In this document: positions 1 to 10,590 of the stretch, piece by piece
Numbering within the stretch: the first letter of the stretch is position 1
Layout of the letters: each line of letters opens with the position of its first letter
NCBI RefSeq assembly: GCF_002104995.1
Contig: NW_024468301.1
Coordinates: 1 to 54,193 of the forward strand
Direction: 5' to 3'
DNA length: 54,193 nucleotides
Origin: Linderina pennispora
Taxonomy: Eukaryota > Kickxellomycota > Kickxellomycetes > Kickxellales > Kickxellaceae
The notes under the pieces: generated by a model
Databases searched by the model: none
Told to the model about the DNA's origin: nothing
Seen by the model: only the letters and a program-made list of their open reading frames with translations
Program-made: the position numbers and the translations under genes

Positions 1-133
1 CATATGCCCGCACAATAAAAGTTTGAGGATAGCATACCATATGCTTCAGTCTGGGGAAAGATATCTTTTGGTGAGTTAGATACCGGGGCATGCTGTATTC
101 GGCAATTGTTAATTGGCTGTTCTCTAATGCACG

Positions 134-331
134 TTGTATTACCACCTGTGTTCTGAAGTTAAACAGGAGGCTGGAGGTTTCATCATACTGCAGGGAGTTC
201 TCGCTTTCACAGTTCCGCCTGAATATGTGCGGGAGCTCAAAAAGGCAGGCTTCACGATAGAAGATCGTGAGTGTAGCTATATTGGAGCATATGGCTTCAG
301 AATCCTGCACACCGGAATACAGCAGCCCTAG
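134..331 (+). pseudogene. C-terminal remnant of a COQ5-like methyltransferase
   Basis: A short open frame whose last ~40 residues (PPEYVRELKKAGF, then an aromatic-rich strand and a final LHTG) match the C-terminal end of the second COQ5-like relic at 1056-1863 (PPDFVEEMKKAGF ... LFTG). In the UbiE/COQ5 family this segment is the last helix and strand of the methyltransferase fold. No catalytic part lies upstream within the window, although the rest could lie to the left of position 1. It is therefore either the last exon of a truncated gene or a broken tandem duplicate; the decayed state of the neighbouring copy favours the latter. Confidence 0.5.
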
Positions 332-1055
332 TTTGAAGCACTGGTAAACCAAGCTGCTTTGTTCTCCAATAAACAGCATTCTATTTTGTGCAAGTTAGAC
401 TACAAAATCCGACAGCACAGCATTGAAATAAATATTTCTGCTGCAAAATGATGGTAGGCATGTGGTCTACTGCATTGCAATAGCAGTCCCTTAAAGCAGC
501 AATAGGACCCGGCTCGATGGATCCCGTCATTAGGGACCTGCTGTCCATTCCTTCAGCCTCTATAGAAAGTGTAGGTACCAGAGCTAATCAGAAAGCCACG
601 CGTGAATCGAGGTGTCAATATGAGGTTTCATATTCAAAACAAACAGCTGCCACTTTTGCCAAATAAATCCACCTTACAACGAAATACATTGTCTGTCTGC
701 TGTGCGCTATTTCCTAATTAAGAACCTTGTTATGCAGAAATGACTGTTGGTTATATGCGTTGCATTGGCATTTGTACGTGCTTGGAAACAAGAATCTTCT
801 AACAATATAGCAAATTTATCCTGTCGGCAAGGTGGCATTGCCATAATGATATGCACTGCAGAGTATGTGGCTCATCACGACTAGCTATTTGCCGCGGAAA
901 AATATGCGGTGTTTCAAAAGTGGCCATGGGCTTTGGCATAGCCACCCGCTCTCCCCTGCTGGATGTCCTTGGGAGCAGCATAAAAAGATGGTTTTTGGAA
1001 ACGGCTTTTTAAAACAGTCTTCTCCTTGCCTCATTAACACTCAATCCACTCAATC
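332..1055. other. Intergenic, no gene recognised
   Basis: About 720 bases between the two COQ5-like relics. Short open frames show no family signature. A TATA-like run (cataaaaag) near 978-986 lies about 70 bases upstream of the ATG of the next relic and may be its old promoter. Confidence 0.4.
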
Positions 1056-1863
1056 ATGGCAACCGCAATCACTACTACAACAGCCAGCCGCACTCAGTAC
1101 GAGGGCGATGCTCCGCCCTCGGTCAAGGAGGCATACATGGATGAAATGTACACTGCGATGGCCACACGTACGACAAGATCCACTCGGAGTCCACTGTGTC
1201 CCAACGTCAAGCCTGAAGAAAGAACTCATGGACATCGTCGCACCAGGGCCTGGTGTGAAGCTCCTCGACATGGCAGCTGGAACCGGCGATGCTACTGTGC
1301 TCTTCTTTGACTACCAAGACAACGTCAACCAGGATACCAAGTCGACAGTCACAATGGTCGATCTGAACGCCAACATGCTGGAACTCGGCAAGAAGCGCCT
1401 GGCAACACGCGTTGGAGCGCTGACGGGCGTATCGAGTACATGCAGGGTAACGCTGAGCATATGCCGGAGATTCCAGATAACACATTCGACATATACTGCT
1501 GCATCTCTGGTTTCCACAACATGCCTAACCACCTGAAGGCAATGAAGGAGGCGATGCGCGTTCTCAAGCCTGGTGGCAAGATCTGTATTGGCGACATCAA
1601 CAACGGCGTGGGCCCTGTTTGGAACGATGCTTCGGCGCGCGTTTAACAGACATGTATTCTTCCCGCTCGTCCTGTGGACACAGGAGGACAGGGATATGGC
1701 GCATCGCATCAAGGAGAGCAGCCTTACCTTCCCTTCACCGCCTGATTTTGTGGAGGAGATGAAGAAGGCCGGCTTTGAGATTGAAGGCTGCGGGTATCAC
1801 TTCTTGGGCTTCATGAGCATGGCTGTCCTGTTTACCGGCACGAAGCCAATGAGTGCAGAGTAG
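1056..1863 (+). pseudogene. Broken COQ5/UbiE-like C-methyltransferase
   Basis: COQ5 is a mitochondrial SAM-dependent C-methyltransferase of ubiquinone synthesis. Family pieces occur in order but in different frames: an N-terminal start at 1056; YDKIHSE near 1160; SAM motif I (LLDMAAGTGDA) near 1261-1293 in another frame, with the post-I acidic strand (MVDLNANMLELGKKR); GNAEHMPEIPDNTFD through MRVLKPGG at about 1443-1580 in a further frame; and the C-terminal PPDFVEEMKKAGF block in the last frame, ending at the stop at 1861-1863. At least three or four frame changes are needed, and the segment expected between YDKIHSE and the SAM site (the HRxWK block) is missing. Introns cannot explain all of these changes, so I call it a decayed gene. 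The residue pattern is still good, so decay looks fairly recent; alternatively some frame breaks are sequencing errors. Confidence 0.75.
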
Positions 1864-3214
1864 GGACGCAATGCAGCCTGTCCGTCATCCTATCGCTTTT
1901 CACATCCTTCTCTTCAAATCTATTTCTTTTTTGTTTACGATACCCTGGAGCAGACTAGGTGAAACTGCAGATACAGGGTAATACACGATTTCAAAGCCTA
2001 ATTGCGTCAGTTTGCATTTGTTTGGAGGGAGCAGCCAGCTGTTTTTCTCTGCTGGAGCGGGCTGAGTGGCGCCCACACCATATGTATGAGTGCTCCTGTC
2101 GAATGCTTGATTGGGCCGGCGGGCATGGGACTGCAATAGATGCTGATCACCGTATCGCCCTAGATGGGAACCAGGATCGTCGAATACTGCAATTGCATGT
2201 AGATGACAGATCATCTGTACATGGCATGCCACAATAGCCTCCTGCGGGCTCTCCCGCAATGTGACATTATACCTTCCTTTTGTGGGGTGTCACCCGGGTC
2301 TAGACTTGATTGCGCAAATGAGCTGTACCTACCAGCCTAACAACAGATCACAGGATGCGTAGCAGGGCCTGCCTCCAGTGCAGGCGACAGAAGCTGTCCA
2401 GCTGCGCCCGAGAGGGCTTGCCGCAATTCCAGGATCAGATCGATTCGTGCATGCAAGACAGAGCGGCACATACGCATTTGGATAGTACATTATTGGTGAA
2501 GTGTTCATCGTCTTCAGCGCATATCCTCCCCAGGTCGCACAGAGCTTCCCTGTGGTTTCCACTTCTCGTAGCATATCTACCACATCGCCACCACCACCTG
2601 CCTCTGCGCTGGAATAATTGTGCATTATTTACTTCGCTACGCTTAAATGGTTCTGTTGGACTGCACATAGCACAGCTTTACCTTCACTATACTAGCTACT
2701 AGTCATTAGGCTGGCCACTTGCCATGCCCGTCCGTCTATTTCGAGATGGGGAGCCCAGCGATGAAGGATAAGGTGTGCAAACACACCCGCCGCGCACCCA
2801 CTGCAGAACCGTCAGATCCAGAGATTTAACCCTGGATAGCCTCCATTGCAGCCGGAACACAAGGATCCACAGGCGCGCAAAGCGTTCCCCTCAAGGATGC
2901 CTGCTGGTGATGGCCAGTGTTAAAAATAGCTACTGGCTGTTGCATTTATTTGTTTGGGCTAGCTTGCTAAGGTAAGCTTAGGAGCTAGCTCGCTCTGTAC
3001 CGCCGGCTCTCGTCAGCAGCTAAAGGTGCTCATTAGAGATTCTGTCCATATGCAAAGCACCTGTTGGTCCTGTGTCTAGAGCCCAAGCGACGACTCGGCT
3101 CCGTAGCACTACGTCACCCAGCCGAACAATCCCAAAGTGGTCAATCTTGTGGGGTAGGGCCCGGCTTTTCTTTCGTCTTGCAATTTCCGTTCTCTATTTT
3201 ATTTTAAAATCACA
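1864..3214. other. Intergenic, no gene recognised
   Basis: About 1.35 kb between the COQ5 relic and the Gtr1-like gene. Open frames on both strands are short and compositionally random. The T-rich stretch ending near 3205 (ttctctattttattttaaaat) is probably the proximal promoter or leader of the GTPase gene. Confidence 0.45.
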
Positions 3215-4159
3215 ATGCAGTCGGCGATGCCAATGCAATCGAGCGTGAAGAAGAAGCTGGTAATCATGGGCCGCAGCGGCGCCGGCAAGACGTCGATGCG
3301 GTCGGTAATTTTCACAAACTACACGGCGCACGACACGCGGCGACTGGGCGCAACTATCGATGTGGAGCACTCAACCGTGCAGTTCATGGGGGACCTCAGC
3401 CTGAACATCTGGGACTGTGGTGGGCAGCACAAGTACCTCGACAACTACCTGAACGAGCAAAAGGAGAACATTTTTGGCAACGTTGAGGTGCTGATCTATG
3501 TGTTTGACCTGGAGACGACCAACCAGGAGAGCGAGTACGAGCTTTATGACGAGTGTCTTCAGAACCTGGGGCTGTACTCGCGCGAGGCCAAGGTATACTG
3601 CCTGGTGCACAAAATCGACAAGATCCTGGACGACGACATGAAGGCGCAGACAATCGCGAGGTATGAGCGCGCGATCAAGAAGCGCACCAAGGGGTTCGAC
3701 ATGGAGGTGTTTGGGACAAGTATCTGGGACCACACTATTTACCGGGCGTGGTCGCGGATTGTGTACAAGCTTATTCCGAACATGGCTACGATTGAGCGGC
3801 ACCTGCGCAACTTTTGCGAGCTGACGGAGGCCTCGGAGGTGGTCTTGTTTGAGCGGGCCACGTTCCTGGTGGTATGCCATACGACGGTCGACGAGACACA
3901 GTCGCTGAACCGGTATATGAACGTGAGCCAGGCGATCAAGGACTACCGAAGAACGTGCCAGGCCGTACAGGCGCCGTTCCACAGCATGGAGGTGCGCAAC
4001 AGATACTACTCCATATTTGTCGAGCCCTTTACCAAGAGCACGTATATCCTTGTCATCACCACGGATCCCGAGGTCGAGCCAGCCGTCACCAAGGCCAACA
4101 TCAATGCCGCGCGGAGTCACTTTGTGAAGCTGGCCGACAACAGCGAGGTTCTGCAGTAA
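3215..4159 (+). CDS. GTR1: Rag-family GTPase, Gtr1/RagA-B type
   Basis: Gtr1/RagA pairs with Gtr2/RagC on the vacuole or lysosome surface and signals amino-acid sufficiency to TORC1. The 314-residue product has a P-loop (GRSGAGKTS, residues 19-27), a switch I threonine in LGATIDVE, the Rag switch II signature WDCGGQ, and HKID in place of the usual NKxD guanine motif, which is characteristic of Rag GTPases. The C-terminal half is the roadblock-like dimerisation domain (for example SLNRYMNVSQAIKDY and FVEPFTKSTYILV). Length matches the family (about 310). The ATG at 3215 follows a T-rich leader and there is no intron. The next gene (CASP) starts about 100 bases downstream on the same strand. 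Identification is firm; RagA/Gtr1 is preferred over RagC/Gtr2 because of the short N-terminus and motif set. Confidence 0.93.
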   Translation: MQSAMPMQSSVKKKLVIMGRSGAGKTSMRSVIFTNYTAHDTRRLGATIDVEHSTVQFMGDLSLNIWDCGGQHKYLDNYLNEQKENIFGNVEVLIYVFDLETTNQESEYELYDECLQNLGLYSREAKVYCLVHKIDKILDDDMKAQTIARYERAIKKRTKGFDMEVFGTSIWDHTIYRAWSRIVYKLIPNMATIERHLRNFCELTEASEVVLFERATFLVVCHTTVDETQSLNRYMNVSQAIKDYRRTCQAVQAPFHSMEVRNRYYSIFVEPFTKSTYILVITTDPEVEPAVTKANINAARSHFVKLADNSEVLQ

Positions 4160-4259
4160 ACGTCAGAGCTCCGTTGCTAGCGCCCCAATTAAAAAAATGC
4201 AGCCTGCTTTTCTGCTCTTTCTCGCCTTTTAACAAGTTTCATATTATTTTTTCATAATC

Positions 4260-6248
4260 ATGACGACCAGGGTGGATGATGCGGTAATTGCCGGTGCGCT
4301 CGAGTACTGGAAAGGCGTGGACCTGACAAGTCTCCTGCGGGACCTCGACAAGACCGGTATGGCCATCGTCGAAAACCAGAAGACGTCTCTGCAAGAGCGA
4401 CGCAAGCTAGCGGATAAGACCAAGGAATTCCGCTCTGTGCCCGACGACCAAAAGACAAAGGAGTTCAAGGGCCTGCTGCGCGCGTACCAGAACGAGATCG
4501 ACTCGTTGACAAAGCGCATGAAGTTTGCCGAGACCGGGTTCCTCAGTCTCTTCAAGTCGCTGGGCGAAGCACCTGACCCGACACCCTTCATCTCGGGCCT
4601 GCAGGCCGAGCGCAAGCAGGGCGAGCAGGCAGACACGGTGCAGAGCGAGCTAGCAGCCGAGCAAGCAAAGTCCAAGACGCTGCTAGAGGAGAACCGCAGG
4701 CTGAAGGAGCAGGCGCGCGAGACTGCACAGCTGCAGAAGCAGGTGGGCGCATTTGAGGCAAAGCTTGACGAGATGGTGAAAGAGCAGGTTGGTGCGCGGG
4801 AGCAGGAGCTCAAGGACGAGACCGACGAGCTGATCCGCCATCTAAAGGAGCGCGAAGGCGATCTGCAGCACCAGCTGTCGGCGGCCAACCGCCAGTTGAC
4901 ACAGCTGCAGGCAACCAGGGACTCGGAGCAGGCGGACCGTGCTGAAGAGGCCACGGCTGTGGACCGCGAGCTGGTGGTCAAGCTGGCGGAGCACGACATT
5001 CTGCAGTCGGACTTGGACCACGCCAACGCACGGATCGCGGATCTGCAGGCGCAGAACGCTCGGCTTAGAGCTGAGCTGACGACGTTGACGGGCGGCGCTG
5101 CAGGTGATGGCGGTGAAACGCTGGAGGATTACCGCGGACGCGTGCGCGAGCTCGAGGAAGAGACTGAGCGGCTGTTTAGTAGCCTGGAGAAGGCCGAGGC
5201 AGAGCTGCATCGGCAGGAGGCCCGGTTTGCCAGCGAGCAGAGCAGCGCTGAGCGTGATGCTGTGGCCAAGGAAGACGAGCTCAAGCGCCTGCGGGCCGAG
5301 CTCAAGCGGTGCGCCGACTATGACGAAGTCAAGCGCGACCTGGAGATCATGAAGTCTGTCGAGTTCTCTGACTGGGGCATGGGTGAAGACGCTCAGGGCG
5401 GCGAGTCGCTAGAGCGCATGCTGGTGAAGCAGAACAAGGCGCTGGAGAACAAGCTCACTGACGCGCGCAACCAGCTCAGCTCTGCCCAGCAGACTCTGCG
5501 TGAGACCCAGACGCAGAACACGACGTTGGCAGCGGATCTGGCCGAGAAGCGCATGTTGGCCGAGAAGCTCGAGGCGGATCTGTTGAGCGTGCAGCCCGGA
5601 AACGGGCCGGACTGCACCAGTGCAGAAGCTCCTGACGCAGTGGAGCTGCAGCCAATTGGCGGCGACAAGGACAGTGGTCTGCTGGCAATCGTGACGGGCC
5701 AATGCGACCGGTTCCGCCAGCGCAACATTGAGCTAGACGAGGAGCTGCGTGCCCAGGCGACATCCGTGGGCGACCTGCAGCGGCAGGTGGAGCAGGTCAA
5801 GCAGGACAACCTGCGCTTGTACGAGGAGATAAAGTACCTGCGCAGCTACACCTCGTCGCAGGCCTCGTCATCGCACACTGTGCCGTTTAATAACAGCGAC
5901 ACAGCAGTTATCTCTGTGCCCAGCAAGTACAGCAGCCGCTCAGCACAGATAGACATGGATACTGGAGTGGGAGCCAAGTACAAGGGCATGTACGAGGAAT
6001 CGCTGAATCCCTTCAATGCCTTCCAGCGGCGTGAAAACTCAAGGCGTGTGCGGTCGATGGGCGTGCTGGACCGTCTGGTCTACATGGTCTCAAATCTAAT
6101 CATGGGCAGCCGGCGCGCACGCATGGCGTTGTTTGCATACATTACCATGCTGCACTTGCTGGTCATGATTACACTGTATCGGTCCATGCTGCTAGTGGAC
6201 TCCACTGCACACGAACCGGTACATGTGGGTGACGCGGAGAACATGTAA
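4260..6248 (+). CDS. COY1: Golgi coiled-coil protein CASP/Coy1
   Basis: CASP (yeast Coy1) is a tail-anchored golgin of the Golgi rim that interacts with SNAREs and COG in retrograde transport. The 662-residue product is close to the length of yeast Coy1. It begins with the conserved N-terminal block (ALEYWKGVDLTSLLRDLDKTG), continues as nearly unbroken coiled coil rich in E, Q, L and R, and ends with the CASP C-terminal domain (NPFNAFQRRE, then RVRSMGVLDR) and one hydrophobic anchor (about residues 620-643, FAYITMLHLLVMITLYR) with a short lumenal tail. No intron is needed. The gene runs tail to tail with the unknown minus-strand gene ending at 6283. Confidence 0.92.
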   Translation: MTTRVDDAVIAGALEYWKGVDLTSLLRDLDKTGMAIVENQKTSLQERRKLADKTKEFRSVPDDQKTKEFKGLLRAYQNEIDSLTKRMKFAETGFLSLFKSLGEAPDPTPFISGLQAERKQGEQADTVQSELAAEQAKSKTLLEENRRLKEQARETAQLQKQVGAFEAKLDEMVKEQVGAREQELKDETDELIRHLKEREGDLQHQLSAANRQLTQLQATRDSEQADRAEEATAVDRELVVKLAEHDILQSDLDHANARIADLQAQNARLRAELTTLTGGAAGDGGETLEDYRGRVRELEEETERLFSSLEKAEAELHRQEARFASEQSSAERDAVAKEDELKRLRAELKRCADYDEVKRDLEIMKSVEFSDWGMGEDAQGGESLERMLVKQNKALENKLTDARNQLSSAQQTLRETQTQNTTLAADLAEKRMLAEKLEADLLSVQPGNGPDCTSAEAPDAVELQPIGGDKDSGLLAIVTGQCDRFRQRNIELDEELRAQATSVGDLQRQVEQVKQDNLRLYEEIKYLRSYTSSQASSSHTVPFNNSDTAVISVPSKYSSRSAQIDMDTGVGAKYKGMYEESLNPFNAFQRRENSRRVRSMGVLDRLVYMVSNLIMGSRRARMALFAYITMLHLLVMITLYRSMLLVDSTAHEPVHVGDAENM

Positions 6249-6282
6249 GAGGCCAACTGTTGACGATTAATATAGCGGCAAA

Positions 6283-7335
6283 TTACTGAATGTACGTGAT
6301 GTCCTTGGTGAGGTCGTCGATAAAGTCTGTGATGTATGACCACAGGCCACTGTCGCGTGGCCCCCGTGTTGGCTGGGGCGGCGAGTCCTCCACAGCCGGG
6401 CTAGGCATGGCCGATACCTGGTCGTCCTCTAGCATGTTGCGCATGGCTGCCATGGCTGCCGCTCTTGCCGCAAAATCCAGTGGCTGGAACGCAACGAATC
6501 CCTGGAACGCGTAGCTCAAAAGCTCTGCGTCGCCGGGCCGCGGGCTGCCTGAGCTCATAAGGGCCTCCTCCTGCTGCTGTTGCTGATGCTGCTGCTCTTC
6601 TGCACTCCGCGTGCCGCTGTTCTGTGACACCGAGCCTTCAGAGCCCTGCATGTGCTCGCTACTTGGGGGTGGGGCAATCGCCGATTCGCGGATCGCCGGG
6701 CCATCTATTTGCGACGTGCTGTCCAGGCGGCGCGCAACCCAGCCAACTTTTCTACGCGTTTCACTAGCCGACCGTGTAAGCGATATGTAGCGAGGAAGGT
6801 GCCCCATGTCCGGTTCAGAGCCCACGCTATTCCTTGAGCCGTGCCCAGAATCCACGATATGCATTAGGTCTCTCCGCGGGCGGTTCAGGAATTTGGGCCG
6901 GAACGGCGACCGGCACTGCAGAAAATCGCCCAGGGAGGGCTCGTTTGGTGACGGCTCCCGCCCCTCGCCTGGGGTGCCGTCAGTGCTATGGTACTTTTCC
7001 AACCAGCTCGACACACGCTGCTGCACTGGCGGCTCCTCCCGCCTCCTGTCGACAGCAAGCAGTGACAGAATGTCTGTGTGCGACCTGCTGCTCGCCTTGC
7101 AAGCCCCAGGACTCCGCACGCTGTCGTCAGCGAATGCATAGGGGACTGTGTCCCACACCTCCTGGTTATCGGCTGGAACCAGACATGCAGATGCGGAGCT
7201 GCTGCCGGCTTCTTGGCTGACTTTGCACCAGCTGTCGGCCACCGATGGCGAGAGGGAGGGCCGCTGCGATGCGTGCGGGGACTGTGGTCGCTGCATGGGT
7301 GATGCCGAAGAATCGTCGGAGAAAAAGCTTCGCAT
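6283..7335 (-). CDS. Unrecognised, largely disordered protein
   Basis: I do not recognise a family. The frame is open further upstream (to about 7593), but the upstream part reads like non-coding F/L-rich sequence, so I place the start at the ATG at 7335, giving about 350 residues (MRSFFSDDSSASPM...). The protein is rich in S, P, R and Q with a poly-Q/E stretch. It has short ordered-looking patches: VQQRVSSWLEKYHS, a basic patch (FRPKFLNRPRRDLMHIVDSG), and a C-terminal segment starting FQGFVAFQPLDFAARAAAMA and ending WSYITDFIDDLTKDITYIQ. The helical C-terminus is the best candidate for a conserved motif. It converges on CASP with only ~34 bases between stop codons. Confidence 0.6.
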   Translation of the reverse strand: MRSFFSDDSSASPMQRPQSPHASQRPSLSPSVADSWCKVSQEAGSSSASACLVPADNQEVWDTVPYAFADDSVRSPGACKASSRSHTDILSLLAVDRRREEPPVQQRVSSWLEKYHSTDGTPGEGREPSPNEPSLGDFLQCRSPFRPKFLNRPRRDLMHIVDSGHGSRNSVGSEPDMGHLPRYISLTRSASETRRKVGWVARRLDSTSQIDGPAIRESAIAPPPSSEHMQGSEGSVSQNSGTRSAEEQQHQQQQQEEALMSSGSPRPGDAELLSYAFQGFVAFQPLDFAARAAAMAAMRNMLEDDQVSAMPSPAVEDSPPQPTRGPRDSGLWSYITDFIDDLTKDITYIQ

Positions 7336-7656
7336 ATACAGAAATAGAGGAGATAATTCTCCGAAAAGGTATGCCAGGGAGGGGATAGAGTGCGTCCAAG
7401 GAATGCGGTCTGGGCCGTGTATTCGGAAGAAAAGAAATGCGTGTCCGAAGGAAAAGTAAAGGCACAAGAAGGAAACAATCGACCCAGAAAATGGAAGCGA
7501 AAAAACAACAAAGCAGTCAAACCGAGCAAGAACGGAAAGAATCACCACCACCCAGCCATCTGCTCCACCGTCATGTGATGCTCGACCATGCAATATCTGC
7601 AGTTTTTTTCGTCACCATCGCGAGTTGTCTAGGATTTTGAAGACGAAACTAGGCGC
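7336..7656. other. Intergenic spacer between two minus-strand genes
   Basis: About 320 bases upstream of the disordered-protein gene and downstream of the secreted-protein gene. It is A/G-rich on the plus strand near 7430-7540, so it reads as a pyrimidine-rich leader on the coding (minus) strand. No separate gene seen. Confidence 0.4.
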
Positions 7657-8313
7657 TTACACAAAGTTGCAAAATACCAATGCTAAAACCACTAATGAAC
7701 TAGCACGCAATGTCACACTGGCTGCGCCGCCATCGACACCTCCCATCACCAGGCCATTGCCGCCCGCCATTCCCTTGACTGAGCCTTCGTTGGAGCCCAG
7801 AGACCCGCCATGAATCAGGTTATTGCTGGCACCAAGATCCTCGTATATGCCGTTGCGGTTGCCGCGGGCACCCATCGCAGGTTCATCACCGTCGCTCATT
7901 CCCTGCTGAGCAGTCTGTGGTGGCAGGGCTTGTGGCTTGGGAGCGGATTTGGACTCGGGTTTTGCTGGCTTGTCGTTCTTTTTCTTATCCTTTGCTTTGC
8001 TGCTGCTGCCGCCTTCGGATCCGATGATCGGCAGGTCCTCGGGCTCGCCGGGCTTTGTCTGGCTGCAAAAGATTTGCTGCTGACCCTTCTCACCCTCCTT
8101 CATTCTCATGTAGTGCTCGTCGTCACCGCACTTTTCATAGCACCGGACAACGTACTCTTGGCGCGCGCACTTGCACGTCATGTTTATACCGCAAATATTC
8201 ACTTCAGCGCGCGTTTGCTCGACGCATTTTTTGAACGAGGCCGGATTTTCGCAAGCTGCCCGGGCGACGGCGGCCAGGCAAAGTGTCGATGTGAGGAGTA
8301 GCAATAATTGCAT
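7657..8313 (-). CDS. Small secreted cysteine-rich protein, probably GPI-anchored
   Basis: The 218-residue product starts with a signal peptide (MQLLLLLTSTLCLAAVARA, cleavage near residue 19). A compact Cys-rich domain follows (about residues 20-85) with cysteines in CENP, KKCVEQ, NICGINMTCKCA, VRCYEKCGDD and FCSQ. The middle is low-complexity, rich in K, S, P, G and N. The C-terminus is a short hydrophobic tail (SSLVVLALVFCNFV) preceded by small residues, as expected for GPI attachment. The spacing does not fit CFEM exactly, so I leave the domain unnamed. Role inferred: cell-surface or wall protein. It is divergent from the HDAC gene, with about 500 bases of shared upstream DNA. Confidence 0.75.
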   Translation of the reverse strand: MQLLLLLTSTLCLAAVARAACENPASFKKCVEQTRAEVNICGINMTCKCARQEYVVRCYEKCGDDEHYMRMKEGEKGQQQIFCSQTKPGEPEDLPIIGSEGGSSSKAKDKKKNDKPAKPESKSAPKPQALPPQTAQQGMSDGDEPAMGARGNRNGIYEDLGASNNLIHGGSLGSNEGSVKGMAGGNGLVMGGVDGGAASVTLRASSLVVLALVFCNFV

Positions 8314-8814
8314 GGCTGGTATGTGTAGAGGGAGAAGGGATCGTAGGAAGTCGTTGGACTATCAGTGCCCATGCTGTTGGGCTGCTGCCAGCGATATTAT
8401 ACCTGTTGGTGAATTTCATATTGTAGCTAAAACAAGTACATCTCCAAAGCCAGCAAATTATTGACGAGGAGCGATCAAATAAGTGGCCAATTCGATGCAT
8501 GCCATGCGTGCATAGCAGGGAGCAGCACTGGTCAGCTACATTCTGCACTGGCTGGCTGGATGACGGGCCACATGGCGTCATGTTCTGAGCATGCTTGGGG
8601 GAGGATGGATTTCAAATGGCTACCATAAATCGTTGAATCGCAGTCCAAGCGGTTTTCTCTAAGCACGTCAAAAAAGCATGCAGAAAATCCGCATACGCCT
8701 TTCTTGATACCTACTCCCTTAGCCTTCCCCCGCACGCGCACACACATACAACGACAGCAACCCGCTTAATATAACCCCATATACTCGCACAGCTCATTTT
8801 CACAGACTGCACAC
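8314..8814. promoter_or_regulatory. Divergent promoter region, secreted protein / HDAC
   Basis: About 500 bases between start codons on opposite strands. An AT-rich run (cttaatataacc, about 8764-8775) sits roughly 45 bases upstream of the HDAC ATG, and a TATA-like run (gatattatacc) near 8393-8403 is about 80 bases upstream of the secreted-protein ATG. These are pattern matches only. Confidence 0.4.
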
Positions 8815-10233
8815 ATGGGCCGCCGCAAAGAAACAATCACATACTCGTCCAGCACATTCTCCACATCTGTGCGCCCCGGGAGCGCCAGCGCGGGGCTCGA
8901 GTTTGCCACGCCAGGTGACGGCGTGGTTGAGCACTACCGGCCACGCGTCTCGTACTATATGCGCGAGCAGGCTGGCAATTTCCACTACGGGAAGCTGCAC
9001 CCAATGAAGCCGCACCGGCTCACGCTTACTAACCACCTGGTATTAAACTACGGCCTGCACAAGTACATGGACGTGTTTGAGCCGCGGCGCGCGACCGAGG
9101 AGGAGATCCGGCAGTTCCATGCGGAGGACTACATTGACTTTCTGAAACGCGTTACGCCCGACACACAGGGACAATTCCAAGAGTGCTTTGCGCAGTTCAA
9201 TATTGGCGATGACTGTCCGATTTTTGACGGCATGTGGGATTTCTGCCGTATCTATTCTGGAGCCAGCATCGAAGCCGCCAGAAAGCTTATCTCAGGCTCG
9301 TGCGACATCGCCGTCAACTGGATGGGCGGTCTGCACCATGCCAAAAAGTACGAGCCTAGCGGGTTCTGCTATGTCAATGACATTGTCCTGGCTATTCTGC
9401 AGCTGCTGCGGTACTACCCGCGGGTGCTTTACGTGGATATTGACATACATCATGGCGACGGCGTGCAGGAGGCCTTCTATACGACTGACCGGGTCATGAC
9501 GGTCAGCTTCCACAAGTACAACGGCGATTTCTTCCCGGGCACCGGCGCCATCGACGAAATGGGCTCGGGACTGGGCAAATTCTACGCCGTCAATGTGCCT
9601 TTGCAGGACGGCATCGACGACCGCTCGTATACGCAGCTGTTCAAGACGGTAATGACATCGGTCATGGAGACGTTCAAGCCTGGCGCCGTTGTTCTGCAGT
9701 GTGGCGCAGACTCGCTAGGTCTTGACCGCCTGGGTGTGTTTAATCTGTCGATTGCCGCCCACGGCGAATGCGTAAGGTTTATGCGGCGGTTCGGTGTGCC
9801 CATGATGGTCATCGGCGGCGGTGGGTACACGATCCGCAATGTCGCACGCTGCTGGACCAACGAGACCGGCATTGTGTGTGGAGTCGAGCTGCCGAGCGAG
9901 CTGCCAAGCAACGTGTATCACGAATTTTTTGCGCCTGACTATAGCCTGCATCCGCAGCTCTCGGGTCGCGTCATCAACCACAACTCAAGGGCATATTTGA
10001 ATGCGCTAACAGCCCGTATTCTTGAGCAGCTGAGGTATTTGAAGGGTGCGCCGTCGGTACAGATGCAAGAAGCCCCACCAGATATTCAGGGGTTCTTGGA
10101 GGACCAGGAAAAGCATCAAAAGGAAGTAGATGCAGATCGGCTTGGTGACATAAAGGATGACCGAAGCGGGCGTAGGGAACATGTGGCAGAGTTGTATGAG
10201 GGCGATGAAGACCAGGACCAGGATGCTAGTTGA
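8815..10233 (+). CDS. HOS2: Class I histone deacetylase, Hos2/HDAC3 type
   Basis: A zinc-dependent lysine deacetylase; Hos2/HDAC3 enzymes act in Set3C/SMRT-type corepressor complexes on chromatin. The 472-residue product has the full class I domain from about residue 43 to 385. Visible active-site elements: HH at 174-175 (GGLHHAKK), the zinc ligands D210 and H212 in [10 protein letters not shown], the third ligand D304 in LGLDRLG, and the catalytic Tyr338 in GGGGYT. The wording of the domain ([28 protein letters not shown]) is closest to human HDAC3 and fungal Hos2 rather than Rpd3. An N-terminal extension of ~40 S/T-rich residues precedes it, and the C-terminus is acidic (EGDEDQDQ). There is no intron. 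Start at 8815 is the first ATG in frame. Confidence 0.95.
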   Translation: MGRRKETITYSSSTFSTSVRPGSASAGLEFATPGDGVVEHYRPRVSYYMREQAGNFHYGKLHPMKPHRLTLTNHLVLNYGLHKYMDVFEPRRATEEEIRQFHAEDYIDFLKRVTPDTQGQFQECFAQFNIGDDCPIFDGMWDFCRIYSGASIEAARKLISGSCDIAVNWMGGLHHAKKYEPSGFCYVNDIVLAILQLLRYYPRVLYVDIDIHHGDGVQEAFYTTDRVMTVSFHKYNGDFFPGTGAIDEMGSGLGKFYAVNVPLQDGIDDRSYTQLFKTVMTSVMETFKPGAVVLQCGADSLGLDRLGVFNLSIAAHGECVRFMRRFGVPMMVIGGGGYTIRNVARCWTNETGIVCGVELPSELPSNVYHEFFAPDYSLHPQLSGRVINHNSRAYLNALTARILEQLRYLKGAPSVQMQEAPPDIQGFLEDQEKHQKEVDADRLGDIKDDRSGRREHVAELYEGDEDQDQDAS

Positions 10234-10590
10234 CACCTGACATGCATGTGGACCATATGCTAGGTCGGATACCAAGTTTTCGAAAATAGCTTTATTCTAG
10301 AAGACCCAAGTTTAGGGGTGTTGGAAGGATATATTCGGCAACTCTGGATTTGCAGACTTCAGGGATTAGGCGATATTTGGATGCATTGGCTCCTCATATT
10401 TTGTCGGTACATGATGCTTTGCCTGATAGTGGGTGACAAGTACATGCTAATCGATTATGATGCAGCTGTATCTGATCAGCGCATTCAAACAAAGCGCCAC
10501 AGCCACAACAAGGTCACGCACCTACTGACAGTCCATGTGCTCAGTGCTGGCTGCTTCTTCGATTCAGACTTTGCAATAAATTCAATACTC

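Noticed and set aside
2329-2702. Overlapping frames of about 100 codons on both strands
   Set aside because: No start context, no family pattern and no codon bias of the neighbours.
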